From Lysobacter dokdonensis DS-58 (GTDB lineage Bacteria; Pseudomonadota; Gammaproteobacteria; Xanthomonadales; Xanthomonadaceae), in contig NZ_JRKJ01000018.1 of NCBI RefSeq assembly GCF_000770795.1, positions 148,998 to 212,997 of the forward strand: a stretch of 64,000 nt of DNA, written 5' to 3'. Shown here one piece after another: positions 38,059-47,252 of the stretch (position 1 is its first letter; each line of letters starts with the position of its first letter). Both the position numbers and the translations under genes were made by a program. A model generated the notes under the pieces. The model had not been told where the DNA came from. It saw only the letters and a list, made by a program, of their open reading frames with translations, and searched no databases.

Positions 38059-38808
38059 TCAGTGCACGTCCTTCCAGTATTCCTTCTTGACCATGTAGGC
38101 CAGGAGGGTGAATGCGGCGAGGAACAGGACCACCCAAACGCCGAGACCCTGGCGCTTGAGGGCGGCCGGCTCGCCGGCATACGCGAGGAAGGCGGTGATG
38201 TCGCGGACGCTCTGGTCGTACTGCTCGGCCGACTGCGTGCCGGGCGTGCGCAGTTCCAGGCGCTCGACGTGCGCTTCGCCCGACGCGCTGGGCTTGGACA
38301 GCACGGCGTGCTGCAGGCCCTGCATTTCCCACAGCGGGTTGGGCATGGACACGTTCGGGAAGAGCGTGTTGTTCCAGCCGACCGGGCGGGTTTCGTCGAG
38401 GTAGAACGACTTGAGGTACGTGTAGATCCAGTCATTGCCGCGGACGCGCGCGATCAGGCTGAGGTCCGGCGGCATCTTGCCGAAGGCCTGCTGCGCGTGT
38501 TCCGGCGTCATCGCCGTGCCGATGGTCTCGCCGTACTTGACGCCCGACATGTTGAGGTTGCCCATCACCTCGTCCTCGCTCAGGCCGAGGTCTTCGGCCA
38601 TGCGCGAGTAACGCAGGTACTTCAGCGAATGGCAGCCGCTGCAGTAGTTGATGTACAGCTGCGCGCCGCGCTGGAGCGATGCGCGGTCGTCGAGGCGTGC
38701 GCCCGACTGCTGCAGGTTGCCGCCTTCGGATGCGAAGGCGAGCGAAGCGGCGAACATGCCCGCGGCGAGGGCCGCGGCCTGGCCGGCGCGGACGAAGAAG
38801 TTAGTCAT
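38059..38808 (-). CDS. petC: Cytochrome c1 of the bc1 complex
   Basis: The 249-residue subunit has a signal peptide (cleavage near AFA-SEG at about 27), the haem-attachment motif CSGCH (56-60), a candidate axial methionine in GKMPPDLS and a C-terminal membrane anchor (LGVWVVLFLAAFTLLAYMV) before the positive tail. It carries electrons from the Rieske centre to cytochrome c in the periplasm. It overlaps the petB stop by 8 bases and is the last pet gene; sspA follows after about 150 bases. Confidence 0.97.
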   Translation of the reverse strand: MTNFFVRAGQAAALAAGMFAASLAFASEGGNLQQSGARLDDRASLQRGAQLYINYCSGCHSLKYLRYSRMAEDLGLSEDEVMGNLNMSGVKYGETIGTAMTPEHAQQAFGKMPPDLSLIARVRGNDWIYTYLKSFYLDETRPVGWNNTLFPNVSMPNPLWEMQGLQHAVLSKPSASGEAHVERLELRTPGTQSAEQYDQSVRDITAFLAYAGEPAALKRQGLGVWVVLFLAAFTLLAYMVKKEYWKDVH

Positions 38809-40075
38809 GCATCGTCACCCGTTCCGGCACCGGCTTGGTCCGATCCAACTTGGTCCAGATCGGCATGGTGATGAAGAAAACGAAGTACAGGAAGGTCAGC
38901 ACGCGACCGATGATGGTCTCGGCCGGGTCCGTGCCCGGGCCGCCGCCGATCTTGCCGAGCCACAGGAAGCACACCGCGAGCATCAGCAGCATCGCCCACG
39001 ACAGCTTGCCGCGGTAGCGGTAGGACTTGACCGGCGACTTGTCGAGCCACGGCACCAGGAACAGCACGGCGATCGCGGCGAACATCACCAGCACGCCCCA
39101 CAGCTTGATGGCGAAGAACGACGGCACCACGCGCAACATCGCGTAGTAAGGCGTGAAGTACCACGTCGGCTTGATGTGCTCCGGCGTCACCAGGCGGTTG
39201 GCTTCCGTGAAGTTGTCGTGCTCCAGGAACAGGCCGCCGAAAGTGGGCTCGAAGAAGATGATGAAGGCCGCGATGATCAGGAAGAACCCGACGCCGAACA
39301 GATCCTTGCCCGTCGTGTAGTACGGGTGGAACGGGATGCCGTCGGCCGGCGCGGTCGTCGACCAGCGGTTGCCCTTCGGCCCCTTCTTGATGTCCACGCC
39401 GTCGGGGTTGTTGGACCCGACTTCATGCAGCGCGCCCAGATGCAGCACGACGAGCAGCAGCAGCACCAGCGGCAGCGCGATGACGTGCAGCGCGAAGAAG
39501 CGGTTGAGCGTGGCGTCGCCGGGCAGGTAGTCGCCCATGATCCATTCGGTCAGGCCGTTGCCGATGACCGGGATGGCGCCGAAGAGCGAGATGATCACCT
39601 TCGCGCCCCAGAACGACATCTGGCCCCACGGCAGCACGTAGCCCATGAAGGCTTCGGCCATCAGCACCAGGTACAGCACCATGCCGATGACCCACACCAG
39701 CTCGCGGGGCTTCTGGTACGAGCCGTACATCAGGCCGCGGAACATGTGCAGGTAGACGACGATGAAGAACAGCGAGGCGCCGGTGCTGTGCATGTACCGG
39801 ATCAGCCAGCCCCACTCCACGTCGCGCATGATGTATTCGACCGACGAGAACGCTTCGGCCGCGGAGGGCTTGAAGTGCATCGTCAGGAAGATGCCGGTCA
39901 GGATCTGGTTGACCAGCACGACCGTCGCGAGCGAACCGAAGTAGTACCAGACGTTGAAGTTCTTCGGCGCGTAGTACTCGGTCATGTGCTTGCGATAGAA
40001 CGGCATCATGCCGGGCGCACGCGCGTTGACCCAATCCATCACGTTGGTGGTGGTCCGCGTCAGGAAATTGGCCAT
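38801..40075 (-). CDS. petB: Cytochrome b of the bc1 complex
   Basis: The 424-residue membrane protein has about eight or nine helices. It contains the Qo-site region GYVLPWGQMSFWGAKVI and the haem-ligand helices with MRDVEWGWLIRYMHSTGAS. The PEWY-type loop is altered to PEHIKPTWYFTPYYAMLR. It oxidises ubiquinol at the Qo site and reduces quinone at Qi, moving protons across the inner membrane. The gap to petA is 3 bases and it overlaps petC by 8. Confidence 0.97.
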   Translation of the reverse strand: MANFLTRTTTNVMDWVNARAPGMMPFYRKHMTEYYAPKNFNVWYYFGSLATVVLVNQILTGIFLTMHFKPSAAEAFSSVEYIMRDVEWGWLIRYMHSTGASLFFIVVYLHMFRGLMYGSYQKPRELVWVIGMVLYLVLMAEAFMGYVLPWGQMSFWGAKVIISLFGAIPVIGNGLTEWIMGDYLPGDATLNRFFALHVIALPLVLLLLVVLHLGALHEVGSNNPDGVDIKKGPKGNRWSTTAPADGIPFHPYYTTGKDLFGVGFFLIIAAFIIFFEPTFGGLFLEHDNFTEANRLVTPEHIKPTWYFTPYYAMLRVVPSFFAIKLWGVLVMFAAIAVLFLVPWLDKSPVKSYRYRGKLSWAMLLMLAVCFLWLGKIGGGPGTDPAETIIGRVLTFLYFVFFITMPIWTKLDRTKPVPERVTMHD

Positions 40076-40078
40076 GGC

Positions 40079-40720
40079 TTATGCCGCTCCCTTCGGGTCG
40101 ACGCCGATCACGATCGAGGTGTCGCTCTCGTAATGGTGCGGCGGCACGAGCAGGTTGATCGGCGCGGGCACGCCGGCGAACACGCGGCCGGCCATGTCGA
40201 AGCGCGACTTGTGGCACGGGCAGAAGTAACCGCCCTTCCACTCCGGATCGAACGGCTCGGGCTTGATCTCCGCCTTCATTTCCGGCGAGCAGCCCAGGTG
40301 CGTGCACAGGCCGACGAGCACGGAGATCTCCGGCTTCACCGAACGCAGTTCATTGCGCGCGTACTGCGGCTGCTGGTCGAGGTTCTCGGACTTCGGATCG
40401 AGCAGGCGCGGGTCGAGCGTCGGCAGGATGTCGAGCATCGCCTTGGAGCGCTTGACGATCCAGATCGGCTGGCCGCGCCACTCGAGCACGATGCGCTGGC
40501 CTTCGGCCAGTGCGCTGATGTCCGCGGTGACCGGGGCGCCGGCGAGCTTGGCGCGCGCGCTCGGGTTCCAGGACTTGATGAAGGGAACGGCCGCGACGCC
40601 GACACCGACCGCACCGACCACAGCCGTGGTGGCGGTCAGGAACCGGCGACGGCCCTGGTTGACGGGTTCCCCGTCGTGGACATGAGCGGGATCGTTGACC
40701 CCTACCCCAACATTGGCCAT
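40079..40720 (-). CDS. petA: Ubiquinol-cytochrome c reductase iron-sulfur subunit (Rieske)
   Basis: The 213-residue protein has a twin-arginine-type N-terminus (GRRRFLTATTAVVGAVGVGV, about 23-42) that also anchors it. The Rieske cluster motifs are CTHLGC (139-144) and CPCHKS (167-172), whose two Cys and two His bind [2Fe-2S]. It passes electrons from ubiquinol to cytochrome c1. It heads petABC, with a predicted promoter about 85-110 bases upstream. Confidence 0.97.
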   Translation of the reverse strand: MANVGVGVNDPAHVHDGEPVNQGRRRFLTATTAVVGAVGVGVAAVPFIKSWNPSARAKLAGAPVTADISALAEGQRIVLEWRGQPIWIVKRSKAMLDILPTLDPRLLDPKSENLDQQPQYARNELRSVKPEISVLVGLCTHLGCSPEMKAEIKPEPFDPEWKGGYFCPCHKSRFDMAGRVFAGVPAPINLLVPPHHYESDTSIVIGVDPKGAA

Positions 40721-40802
40721 CCGGCACTCCGCAGTAAGACGCTGAACCGAAGCAACGACCGCTTCCGCGCGATTGCGTGGAGGCGGCCAACAAAGACGGG
40801 GA

Positions 40803-40832
40803 AGTGTAACGGAACGCTTAATCGACCATCAA
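40803..40832 (-). promoter_or_regulatory. Predicted petABC promoter
   Basis: On the minus strand TTGATG (40827-40832) and TACACT (40803-40808) are 18 bases apart, each matching the sigma-70 consensus at four of six positions. They lie in the gap between the lytic transglycosylase stop and petA. Identified by consensus only. Confidence 0.35.
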
Positions 40833-40862
40833 TCCGGCATCGCGTCCGGATGAGGCAGGCGA

Positions 40863-41804
40863 TTACTTCGCGGCGACCGCGGTGCCCGCGATGGCGCCGC
40901 GGTAGCGCTCGGCGAGGACCGAAACGCGCTCGACGTAGCGGCGGGTCTCGTTGTAGGGCGGGACGCCACGGTACTTGTCCACCGCGCCCTCGCCGGCGTT
41001 GTAGCCGGCCGCGGCGAGGCTGAGGTCGCCTTTGAAGCGCTTGAGCAGCCAGGCCAGGTACTGCACGCCGCCGGAGATGTTCTGCCCGGCATCGAACGAG
41101 TTGCTCACGCCGAAGCGGCGGGCCGTGGCCGGCATCAGCTGCATCAGGCCCTGCGCGCCCACGCGGGACAGCGCATTGGGGTTGTAGGCCGACTCGGCGT
41201 GGATGATCGCGCGGACGATGGCCTCGTCCACGCCGTGCTGCTTCGCGGCCGCACTGATTTCTGCGGAATAGGCATTGGTGTTGAGGCGCAGCGTGCCGAA
41301 GTTGACGCCCGGACGCGCGGCGCAGGCGTAGCACGTCTCCATGAAGCTGTAGCGGATGGTGCGCACCGACGAAGCACCCGCCACGCCCTTCGGCGCCTTG
41401 CTGGTGTAGTGGCGCACGCCGTCCTGGATGTACGAATACACCTGGCCCTGCACGAGGCGCGGGGCCTGGTAGGGCTTCTGCACGGGGGCGGCGGATGCCG
41501 GCGCGGCGGATTCGCTGGCCACGGTGGCGGAAATCGGCGAGCCGGCGACGTTGCTCGCCGTGGTCGTGCTGCCGACCGCGGCGGCGCGCGGCGCGGCGGG
41601 CGCGGGCGAGGCGGCCTTCGAATAACTGATGACGGTGCACTTCGCGCCGGGAATGCGCTTGCTCACGTAGCTGCGCGCGCCGTCGGCGGTGTCGCAGCGA
41701 TACAACCCACCCGCGAACGCCGGCATCGCGGCGGAGGCCGCGAACACGAGCACGAGTGCGGCCAGGCCGCGCGAGAATCCCCATCCCCTAGTCATGGCCC
41801 GCAT
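40863..41804 (-). CDS. Lytic transglycosylase with DUF4124-like N-terminal repeats
   Basis: The 313-residue protein has a signal peptide (cleavage near AFA-GGL). Two DUF4124-like segments follow ([20 protein letters not shown] and [18 protein letters not shown]) around an Ala/Pro/Ser linker. The SLT domain (about 190-300) has the catalytic Glu in [10 protein letters not shown] and the motifs [13 protein letters not shown] and [14 protein letters not shown]. It cleaves peptidoglycan glycan strands to 1,6-anhydro ends in the periplasm. The ATG at 41804 has GAGG 5 bases upstream. It is divergent from miaB; 21-base direct repeats lie between them. Confidence 0.9.
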   Translation of the reverse strand: MRAMTRGWGFSRGLAALVLVFAASAAMPAFAGGLYRCDTADGARSYVSKRIPGAKCTVISYSKAASPAPAAPRAAAVGSTTTASNVAGSPISATVASESAAPASAAPVQKPYQAPRLVQGQVYSYIQDGVRHYTSKAPKGVAGASSVRTIRYSFMETCYACAARPGVNFGTLRLNTNAYSAEISAAAKQHGVDEAIVRAIIHAESAYNPNALSRVGAQGLMQLMPATARRFGVSNSFDAGQNISGGVQYLAWLLKRFKGDLSLAAAGYNAGEGAVDKYRGVPPYNETRRYVERVSVLAERYRGAIAGTAVAAK

Positions 41805-41833
41805 GCTGACCTCATTCTTGAGCCTTGACAAGT

Positions 41834-41874
41834 CCTTGATTCATATGAACGGACCCTTGATGCATGTGAACGAG
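41834..41874. repeat. Two tandem 20-base imperfect repeats, 21-base period
   Basis: Copies at 41834-41853 and 41855-41874 match at 16 of 20 positions and share CCTTGAT, CAT and TGAACG blocks. A partial third CCTTGA lies 11 bases upstream at 41823. The first copy contains the palindrome TTCATATGAA. Spacing of about two helical turns in a divergent intergenic region suggests a regulator binding site. Confidence 0.5.
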
Positions 41875-41973
41875 ACACCCGTCGCGAACCGGACGTCCGG
41901 GCGAGGCGCTAGACTTCGCCCCCTTCACGCAAACCACCCGGCGCGGACTACCCACCGCCCTCCCGGAACCGCC

Positions 41974-43377
41974 ATGACCGACCTGCCTGTCCTCGATGTC
42001 GCCGCCCCTGCGGCCGACGCGCCCCGCCCCACGCCTCGCGGCAAGCTCTTCATCAAGACCCACGGGTGCCAGATGAACGAGTACGACTCGGCCCGCATGG
42101 CCGATGTCCTCGCACTCACCGAGGGCCTCGAGCTGACCGACAACCCCGAAGACGCCGACGTCGTGCTGGTCAACACCTGCTCGATCCGCGAAAAGGCGCA
42201 GGAGAAGGTCTTCAGCCAGTTGGGCCGCTGGAAGGCGCTCAAGAAGGACGGCAAGCCGGTGCTGATCGGCGTCGGCGGCTGCGTGGCCTCGCAGGAAGGC
42301 GCCGCCATCGTGAGGCGCGCGCCCTACGTGGACCTGGTCTTCGGCCCGCAGACCCTGCATCGCCTCCCCGAATTGATCCGCGAGCGCCGCGCGAGCGGCC
42401 AGCCGCAGGTCGACATCAGTTTCCCCGAGATCGAGAAGTTCGACCGGCTCCCCGAGCCGCGCGCCGACGGCCCGAGCGCCTTCGTTTCGGTCATGGAAGG
42501 CTGCTCGAAGTACTGCTCGTTCTGCGTCGTGCCCTACACGCGCGGCGAGGAAGTCTCGCGGCCCTTCGAGGACGTGCTGGTGGAAGTCGCGCAGCTCGCG
42601 GCGCAGGGCGTGCGCGAAATCAACCTGCTCGGCCAGAACGTCAACGCGTATCGCGGCCCGCTCGGCGACGGTGGCGATACCGATGAAAGCTACGCCGACC
42701 TCGGCCTGCTGATCCGCGCCATCGCCGGCATCGACGGCGTCGGCCGCATCCGCTTCACCACCTCGCATCCGCTGGAGTTCTCCGACTCGCTGGTCGAGGC
42801 CTATCGCGACGTCCCGCAACTGGCGAACTACCTGCACCTGCCCGTGCAGGCCGGCAGCGACCGCGTGCTCGCCGCGATGAAGCGCGGCTACACGGCGCTG
42901 GAGTTCAAGCAGAAGATCCGCAAGTTGCGCGCGGTGCGGCCGGACATCTCGATCTCCTCGGACTTCATCGTCGGCTTCCCCGGCGAAACGGACGCGGATT
43001 TCGAGAAGACGATGAAGCTGATCGAGGACGTCGGCTTCGACCAATCGTTCTCCTTCATCTACTCGCGTCGCCCCGGCACGCCGGCGGCGGATCTGTCGGA
43101 CGAGACCACCGACGCGGAAAAGCACGCCCGCCTCGAACGCCTGCAGGCACGCATCAACGCGCACGCCGCACAGATCTCGCAGGCGATGGTCGGCACCGTG
43201 CAAACCGTGCTGGTGGAAGGCCCGTCGAAGAAGAACCCGAACGAGCTCACCGGCAAGACCGAGAACATGCGCTCGGTGAACTTCCCGGCCCATCCGCGGT
43301 TGATCGGCCAGTTCGTCGACGTGGTGATCACCGAAGCGTTGTCGAACTCCCTGCGCGCCCGCGTCGCGGTGGACTGA
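41974..43377 (+). CDS. miaB: tRNA-2-methylthio-N6-dimethylallyladenosine synthase
   Basis: The 467-residue radical SAM methylthiotransferase modifies A37 of tRNAs reading UNN codons. The N-terminal UPF0004 domain begins [19 protein letters not shown] with cluster cysteines also in [11 protein letters not shown] and VGGCVASQ. The radical SAM triad is in [17 protein letters not shown], and a TRAM domain closes the chain (about 395-460). The start at 41974 gives the family N-terminus. It usually precedes phoH-ybeY; here an exporter operon on the other strand separates them. Its stop is 4 bases from the convergent permease stop. Confidence 0.96.
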   Translation: MTDLPVLDVAAPAADAPRPTPRGKLFIKTHGCQMNEYDSARMADVLALTEGLELTDNPEDADVVLVNTCSIREKAQEKVFSQLGRWKALKKDGKPVLIGVGGCVASQEGAAIVRRAPYVDLVFGPQTLHRLPELIRERRASGQPQVDISFPEIEKFDRLPEPRADGPSAFVSVMEGCSKYCSFCVVPYTRGEEVSRPFEDVLVEVAQLAAQGVREINLLGQNVNAYRGPLGDGGDTDESYADLGLLIRAIAGIDGVGRIRFTTSHPLEFSDSLVEAYRDVPQLANYLHLPVQAGSDRVLAAMKRGYTALEFKQKIRKLRAVRPDISISSDFIVGFPGETDADFEKTMKLIEDVGFDQSFSFIYSRRPGTPAADLSDETTDAEKHARLERLQARINAHAAQISQAMVGTVQTVLVEGPSKKNPNELTGKTENMRSVNFPAHPRLIGQFVDVVITEALSNSLRARVAVD

Positions 43378-43381
43378 ACCG

Positions 43382-44470
43382 TCAGTCCAACCGCTTGCGG
43401 AACCGCAGGATCGCCGCCGTCATCATCACCGCGGTGAACGCGATCAGCGCGATCGTCTCCGGCCACAGCTCCCACAGGCTCGCGCCGCGCAACATGATCC
43501 CGCGCACCAGCCGCAGGAAGTGCGTCAGCGGCAGCACCTCGGCGAGCCACTGGATGATCTTCGGCATGCCCGCGAACGGGAACATGAAGCCCGACAGCAG
43601 GATCGACGGCAGGAACACGAAGAAGGTCATCTGCATCGCCTGGAACTGCGACTGCGCCTTCGTCGAGATCATCAGGCCGAGCGAGAGGTTCGCCAGGATC
43701 AGCAGCACCGCGGCGATGTAGACATCCAGCAGGGCCCCGCGCACCGGCACTTCGAACAACCATGCGCCCAGGATCAGCACCAGCGTCGTCTGGATGAACC
43801 CGATTCCCGCGAACGGCAACACCTTGCCGATCATCAGCTCGCTGCTGCTTACCGGCGTTGCGATCAGCAGTTCCATGTTGCCGCGCTCGCGCTCGCGGAC
43901 GATGGACACCGCGGTGAACATCACCATCGTCATCGTCAGGATGATCCCGATCAGCCCGGGCACGATGTTGATCGCCGAACGACGTTCGGGGTTGTAGAAC
44001 CCGACGACACTGATCTGCGCCGGTTTCGATTTCACCGTCGACCCACTGTCCAGCGGCACCTGCGCCAATTGCCCCGCGGCCGCCTGCACCGACGTATCGC
44101 TGCCGTCGACGAGGATCTGCACCGCTTCGCGGCCGTCGATGCGGCGGCGCTCGAAATCCGGCGGAATGACGACCCCGACGCTGATCTCGCCCCGCCGCAG
44201 CATCGTCATCAGTTCCTGCGGCGACGTCGCATCCTTCACCGGGTTGAGCACGCCGGTGTTCTGCAGGTCCATCACCAGCGCGCGCGATCCCGCGGTGTTC
44301 GCCTGGTCGGCGATCGCGGTGTCCAGGTTGCGCAGTGTGAAGTTGATCGCATAGCCGAACAGCACCAGCTGCATCACCGGGATGCCCACGATCATCGCGA
44401 GCGTGATGCGGTCGCGGCGCATCTGCCGCAACTCCTTCACCATGATCGCGAACAGGCGGCGCGCGCTCAT
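43382..44470 (-). CDS. ABC-2 type exporter permease
   Basis: The 362-residue membrane protein has an N-terminal helix (about 18-42), a large periplasmic domain (about 45-170) and five further helices. The ABC-2 signature is MELLIATPVSSSELMIGKVLPF. It resembles YbhS/YbhR-type permeases of drug and small-molecule exporters. Its ATG overlaps the ATPase stop (ATGA). Only one permease gene is present, so the transporter probably uses a homodimer. The substrate is unknown. Confidence 0.9.
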   Translation of the reverse strand: MSARRLFAIMVKELRQMRRDRITLAMIVGIPVMQLVLFGYAINFTLRNLDTAIADQANTAGSRALVMDLQNTGVLNPVKDATSPQELMTMLRRGEISVGVVIPPDFERRRIDGREAVQILVDGSDTSVQAAAGQLAQVPLDSGSTVKSKPAQISVVGFYNPERRSAINIVPGLIGIILTMTMVMFTAVSIVRERERGNMELLIATPVSSSELMIGKVLPFAGIGFIQTTLVLILGAWLFEVPVRGALLDVYIAAVLLILANLSLGLMISTKAQSQFQAMQMTFFVFLPSILLSGFMFPFAGMPKIIQWLAEVLPLTHFLRLVRGIMLRGASLWELWPETIALIAFTAVMMTAAILRFRKRLD

Positions 44471-45429
44471 GCGGCCTCCTGCGCTTTGGCCGCTTCGCGA
44501 CCGCGCGTGGCGGAGACGAAGACGTCTTCGAGGTTCGGTTCGGATTCGGCGATCTCGCCGTGCAGGCCGCCTTGCGCCAACACCTGCTGGAGGCGATCGG
44601 CGATGCCGCTTTCGCTGGTGAGCACGCGCAAGGTGTTGCCGACCTGCGCCGCGCTGATCACGCCGGGGGTTTCCATCAACGCGCGTCGCGCCCTGCGCGG
44701 CGTGTTGGAATGCACCGCGAGCGTGCGGCCGGCGATCGCGCCCGTGAGTTCTGCGGGGCTGCCGTCGGCGACGAGCACGCCGCGGTCGAGGATCGCGAGC
44801 CGATGGCAGCGTTCGGCTTCGTCCATGTAGTGCGTGGAGACGAGGATGGTCGTGCCGCCGTCGGCGAGTTCGAACAACTTCTCCCAGAAGTCGCGGCGCG
44901 ATTCGGGATCCACCGCGCTCGTGGGTTCGTCGAGGAACAGCAATTCCGGCGAATGGATCACCGCGCCGGCGAGGGCGAGGCGCTGCTTCTGGCCGCCGCT
45001 CATCGTGCCGGCGAGTTGCTTCTGCCGATCTTCGAAGTGGTAACGCTGGACCAACTCGTCGATGCGGGCCTTCGCCTTCGCGCGCGGCAGGCCCTGCACC
45101 GCCGCCAGGAATTCCAGGTTCTCGCGCACGCTGAGGTCTTCGAACAACGAAAACTTCTGCGTCATGTAGCCGATGCGCAGGCGCAGGGCTTCGGCCTGTT
45201 TCGGCAGCGTCAGGCCGAGCACTTCGATCTCCCCTTCCGTCGGCGTCATCAGGCCGCACAGCATGCGGATCGTCGTCGTTTTCCCCGAGCCGTTGGGGCC
45301 GAGGAAGCCGTAGACGTTCGCCTTCGGCACGCTCAGGTCCACGTGGTCGACGGCGATGAGGTCCTTGAAGCGCTTCGTCAACCCGCGTGCGCGGATCGCG
45401 AGGTTGGTCGCGTCGGGTTGCGCGCTCAC
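44467..45429 (-). CDS. ABC exporter ATP-binding protein
   Basis: The 320-residue ATPase has Walker A GPNGSGKTTT (about 43-52), Q-loop MTQKFSLFEDLSV, signature MSGGQKQRLALAGA, Walker B LLFLDEPTSAVDP and the H-loop VSTHYMDEAERC. A C-terminal regulatory region (about 235-310) follows. It has a single nucleotide-binding domain, unlike the double YbhF. The GTG start overlaps the hlyD-like stop (GTGA) and its own stop overlaps the permease start, so all three are coupled. It powers export of an unknown compound. Confidence 0.92.
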   Translation of the reverse strand: MSAQPDATNLAIRARGLTKRFKDLIAVDHVDLSVPKANVYGFLGPNGSGKTTTIRMLCGLMTPTEGEIEVLGLTLPKQAEALRLRIGYMTQKFSLFEDLSVRENLEFLAAVQGLPRAKAKARIDELVQRYHFEDRQKQLAGTMSGGQKQRLALAGAVIHSPELLFLDEPTSAVDPESRRDFWEKLFELADGGTTILVSTHYMDEAERCHRLAILDRGVLVADGSPAELTGAIAGRTLAVHSNTPRRARRALMETPGVISAAQVGNTLRVLTSESGIADRLQQVLAQGGLHGEIAESEPNLEDVFVSATRGREAAKAQEAA

Positions 45430-46376
45430 TCGCCGAACTCCGCGCGCACCGGCAAGCCGGCGGGAAGCTTCGACTTCGCATCGTCGACCAGGATTTCCGC
45501 GATGTACGACAGGCGCGCGGCGTCCTTGCCGATCAAGGCGAAATACGGCGTGTACGTCGGTTCGGTGCGGATCATGCGCACGGTGCCGGGGATCGCCTCG
45601 TCGCGGCCGTCGATGAACAGGCGCGCCTTCGTGCCGACGGCCACGTCCGCGCGGATCGGTTCGGGCACGTACACGCGCGCATACGGGCGGCCGACTAGCA
45701 GGATCGCGAGCGGTTGCCCCACCGCGGCCTGGTCGCCGAGCTTGTACGGCAGGCTGTCGACCACGCCGTCGCGCGGTGCGACGACCGAGAGTTTCTGCAA
45801 CGTCACCTGTTGCGCGGCGACATCGGCTTCCGATGCGGCGACGGCCGCCTCGCCCTGCGCGATCTGTTCCGATCGCGTGCCGGCTTCCAGCTGGCGCAGC
45901 GCTTCTTCCAGCGCGCGCGCCGTGGCCGCGGAGTTCTGCGCGGCGGCGCGGGCGCGGTCGACGTCGGATGCCGACAGCAATTGCTGCGCGCCGAGCGGGC
46001 GCACGCGGTTGTAGTAGATGCGGGCGTCGTCGGCCTGCGCGCGTGCGGCGGCGAGTTCGGCGCGGGCGCGGGCGATCTCTTCTGCGCGCGGCCCGGTTTC
46101 CAGTTCGGACAACGACGCGCGCTGGCGGGCGGCCTGTGCGCGCATCGCCTCGGTGGCGGCGCGCGTGCGGTCGAGTTCGAGCTGCAACAGTGATTGGCCG
46201 GCCTTCACTTGCTGGCCTTCGCGCACGCCGACCACGACGATCTTTTCCGCCGCCGGCGCGGGCAGCGTGATGCGGTCGTATTCCAGCGTGCCGAGCGCTT
46301 GCGGCGCATCGTTGCGGCATGCGCCGGCGAGGACTGCGAATGCGCAGAGAACGAGAAGTCGGGGGCGAAGAGTCAT
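45426..46376 (-). CDS. HlyD/YbhG-type periplasmic adaptor, probable lipoprotein
   Basis: The 316-residue membrane-fusion protein starts MTLRPRLLVLCAFAVLAGAC, with a likely lipidated Cys20. A biotinyl-lipoyl half (VVVGVREGQQVKAGQSLLQLELD) follows, then a long coiled-coil hairpin (about 65-185, rich in ARAELAAARAQ heptads). The second lipoyl half is SVVAPRDGVVDSLPYKLGDQAAVGQPL, followed by a beta-barrel domain. It bridges the ABC exporter to an outer-membrane channel, which is not encoded here. It follows tetR by 13 bases. Confidence 0.92.
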   Translation of the reverse strand: MTLRPRLLVLCAFAVLAGACRNDAPQALGTLEYDRITLPAPAAEKIVVVGVREGQQVKAGQSLLQLELDRTRAATEAMRAQAARQRASLSELETGPRAEEIARARAELAAARAQADDARIYYNRVRPLGAQQLLSASDVDRARAAAQNSAATARALEEALRQLEAGTRSEQIAQGEAAVAASEADVAAQQVTLQKLSVVAPRDGVVDSLPYKLGDQAAVGQPLAILLVGRPYARVYVPEPIRADVAVGTKARLFIDGRDEAIPGTVRMIRTEPTYTPYFALIGKDAARLSYIAEILVDDAKSKLPAGLPVRAEFGE

Positions 46377-46389
46377 GGCGGGCTCGTGG

Positions 46390-47076
46390 TCAGGGGATGC
46401 CGATGCCGGTGTCCAACAGGGCGATGGCGTGGTTCTTCATGGCGACGGCGTCGATGTCGTCGGCGTCGAACAGGCGGCGCCAGATCGGTGCGCCGGCGGC
46501 GGGAAACAGGGTCAGGCCGATCAGCGAGGTGACGAGCAGGCGCGGATCGAGGTCGCGCGCGAGCTGGCCGTCGGCTTGGGCTTTCGCGAATTTCGCCGCC
46601 AGGACCTGCGGCATCTGCGGGCCGACCGTCTGGAACAACACCTCGCGCAGCGCGCCGCCCTCGCACAACACCTCGCGCACCCACAGCGGCGGCAGCCACG
46701 GGTGCTTTTCGATGGTCTCGCACATGCCGCGCACGAAACCGGCGATGACGCCGGCGATGTCCTCGCCGCCCTGCATCGTGGCGTTGCGCACTTCGGTGAA
46801 GGCCGGCATGAGGCGCTCGGCGATCACCGCCTGCTGCAGTTGCTGCTTGTCGCCGAAGTAGTAGTGGACGAGCGCGGGGTTGACGCCGGCCTCGTGGGCG
46901 ATCTCGCGCAGCGTGCTCGCGGCGATGCCGTGGTGGGCGAAGCAGGAGACCGCGACGTCGAGCAGCCGGCCGCGCAGGTCGGCCGAATCGCCCGTCGGGC
47001 GGCCGACGGCGCGCTTGCCGGCGGGCTTGCGGCCCCGTTTTGCGGCGGTTTTCGGGGGGAAAGAGGGCATGTCCAT
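46390..47076 (-). CDS. TetR family repressor, probably of the ABC exporter
   Basis: The 228-residue protein has a basic N-terminal arm (KRGRKPAGKRAVGRPTG) and a TetR helix-turn-helix (about 33-78, GIAASTLREIAHEAGVNPALVHYYFGDK). A ligand-binding helical domain resembling the CecR/YbiH C-terminal domain follows. It is the first gene of tetR-hlyD-ATPase-permease. A perfect inverted repeat lies 3 bases upstream of its ATG at 47076, so self-repression is likely. No good Shine-Dalgarno is visible, and the ATG at 47070 is a possible alternative start. Confidence 0.9.
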   Translation of the reverse strand: MDMPSFPPKTAAKRGRKPAGKRAVGRPTGDSADLRGRLLDVAVSCFAHHGIAASTLREIAHEAGVNPALVHYYFGDKQQLQQAVIAERLMPAFTEVRNATMQGGEDIAGVIAGFVRGMCETIEKHPWLPPLWVREVLCEGGALREVLFQTVGPQMPQVLAAKFAKAQADGQLARDLDPRLLVTSLIGLTLFPAAGAPIWRRLFDADDIDAVAMKNHAIALLDTGIGIP

Positions 47077-47079
47077 TAT

Positions 47080-47099
47080 TTAATTCGGCAATGAATTAA
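47080..47099. promoter_or_regulatory. Palindromic operator candidate upstream of the tetR gene
   Basis: TTAATTC, six bases, GAATTAA form a perfect 7-bp inverted repeat in an AT-rich patch of otherwise GC-rich DNA, ending 3 bases before the tetR ATG. Size and place fit a TetR-family operator overlapping the tetR promoter. Confidence 0.6.
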
Positions 47100-47252
47100 T
47101 GCGCAAGCGAGGTCCGACGAGCGGTCTCGGGCCTCCTTTTGGAGTCCACGCATTGCATTCCATCCGACGGCCGTCCTTTTTGGCCTACTTATCCGGATGG
47201 CGCCGCGCGTTCATCGCGCGTCGAACGCCTACCGCGCTACCCTTCGCCCCGC

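Noticed and set aside
38801..40075. Loss of the bc1 PEWY motif as a defect
   Set aside because: The loop reads PEHIKPTWYFTPYYAMLR, a form normal for this part of cytochrome b, and all three pet genes are intact.
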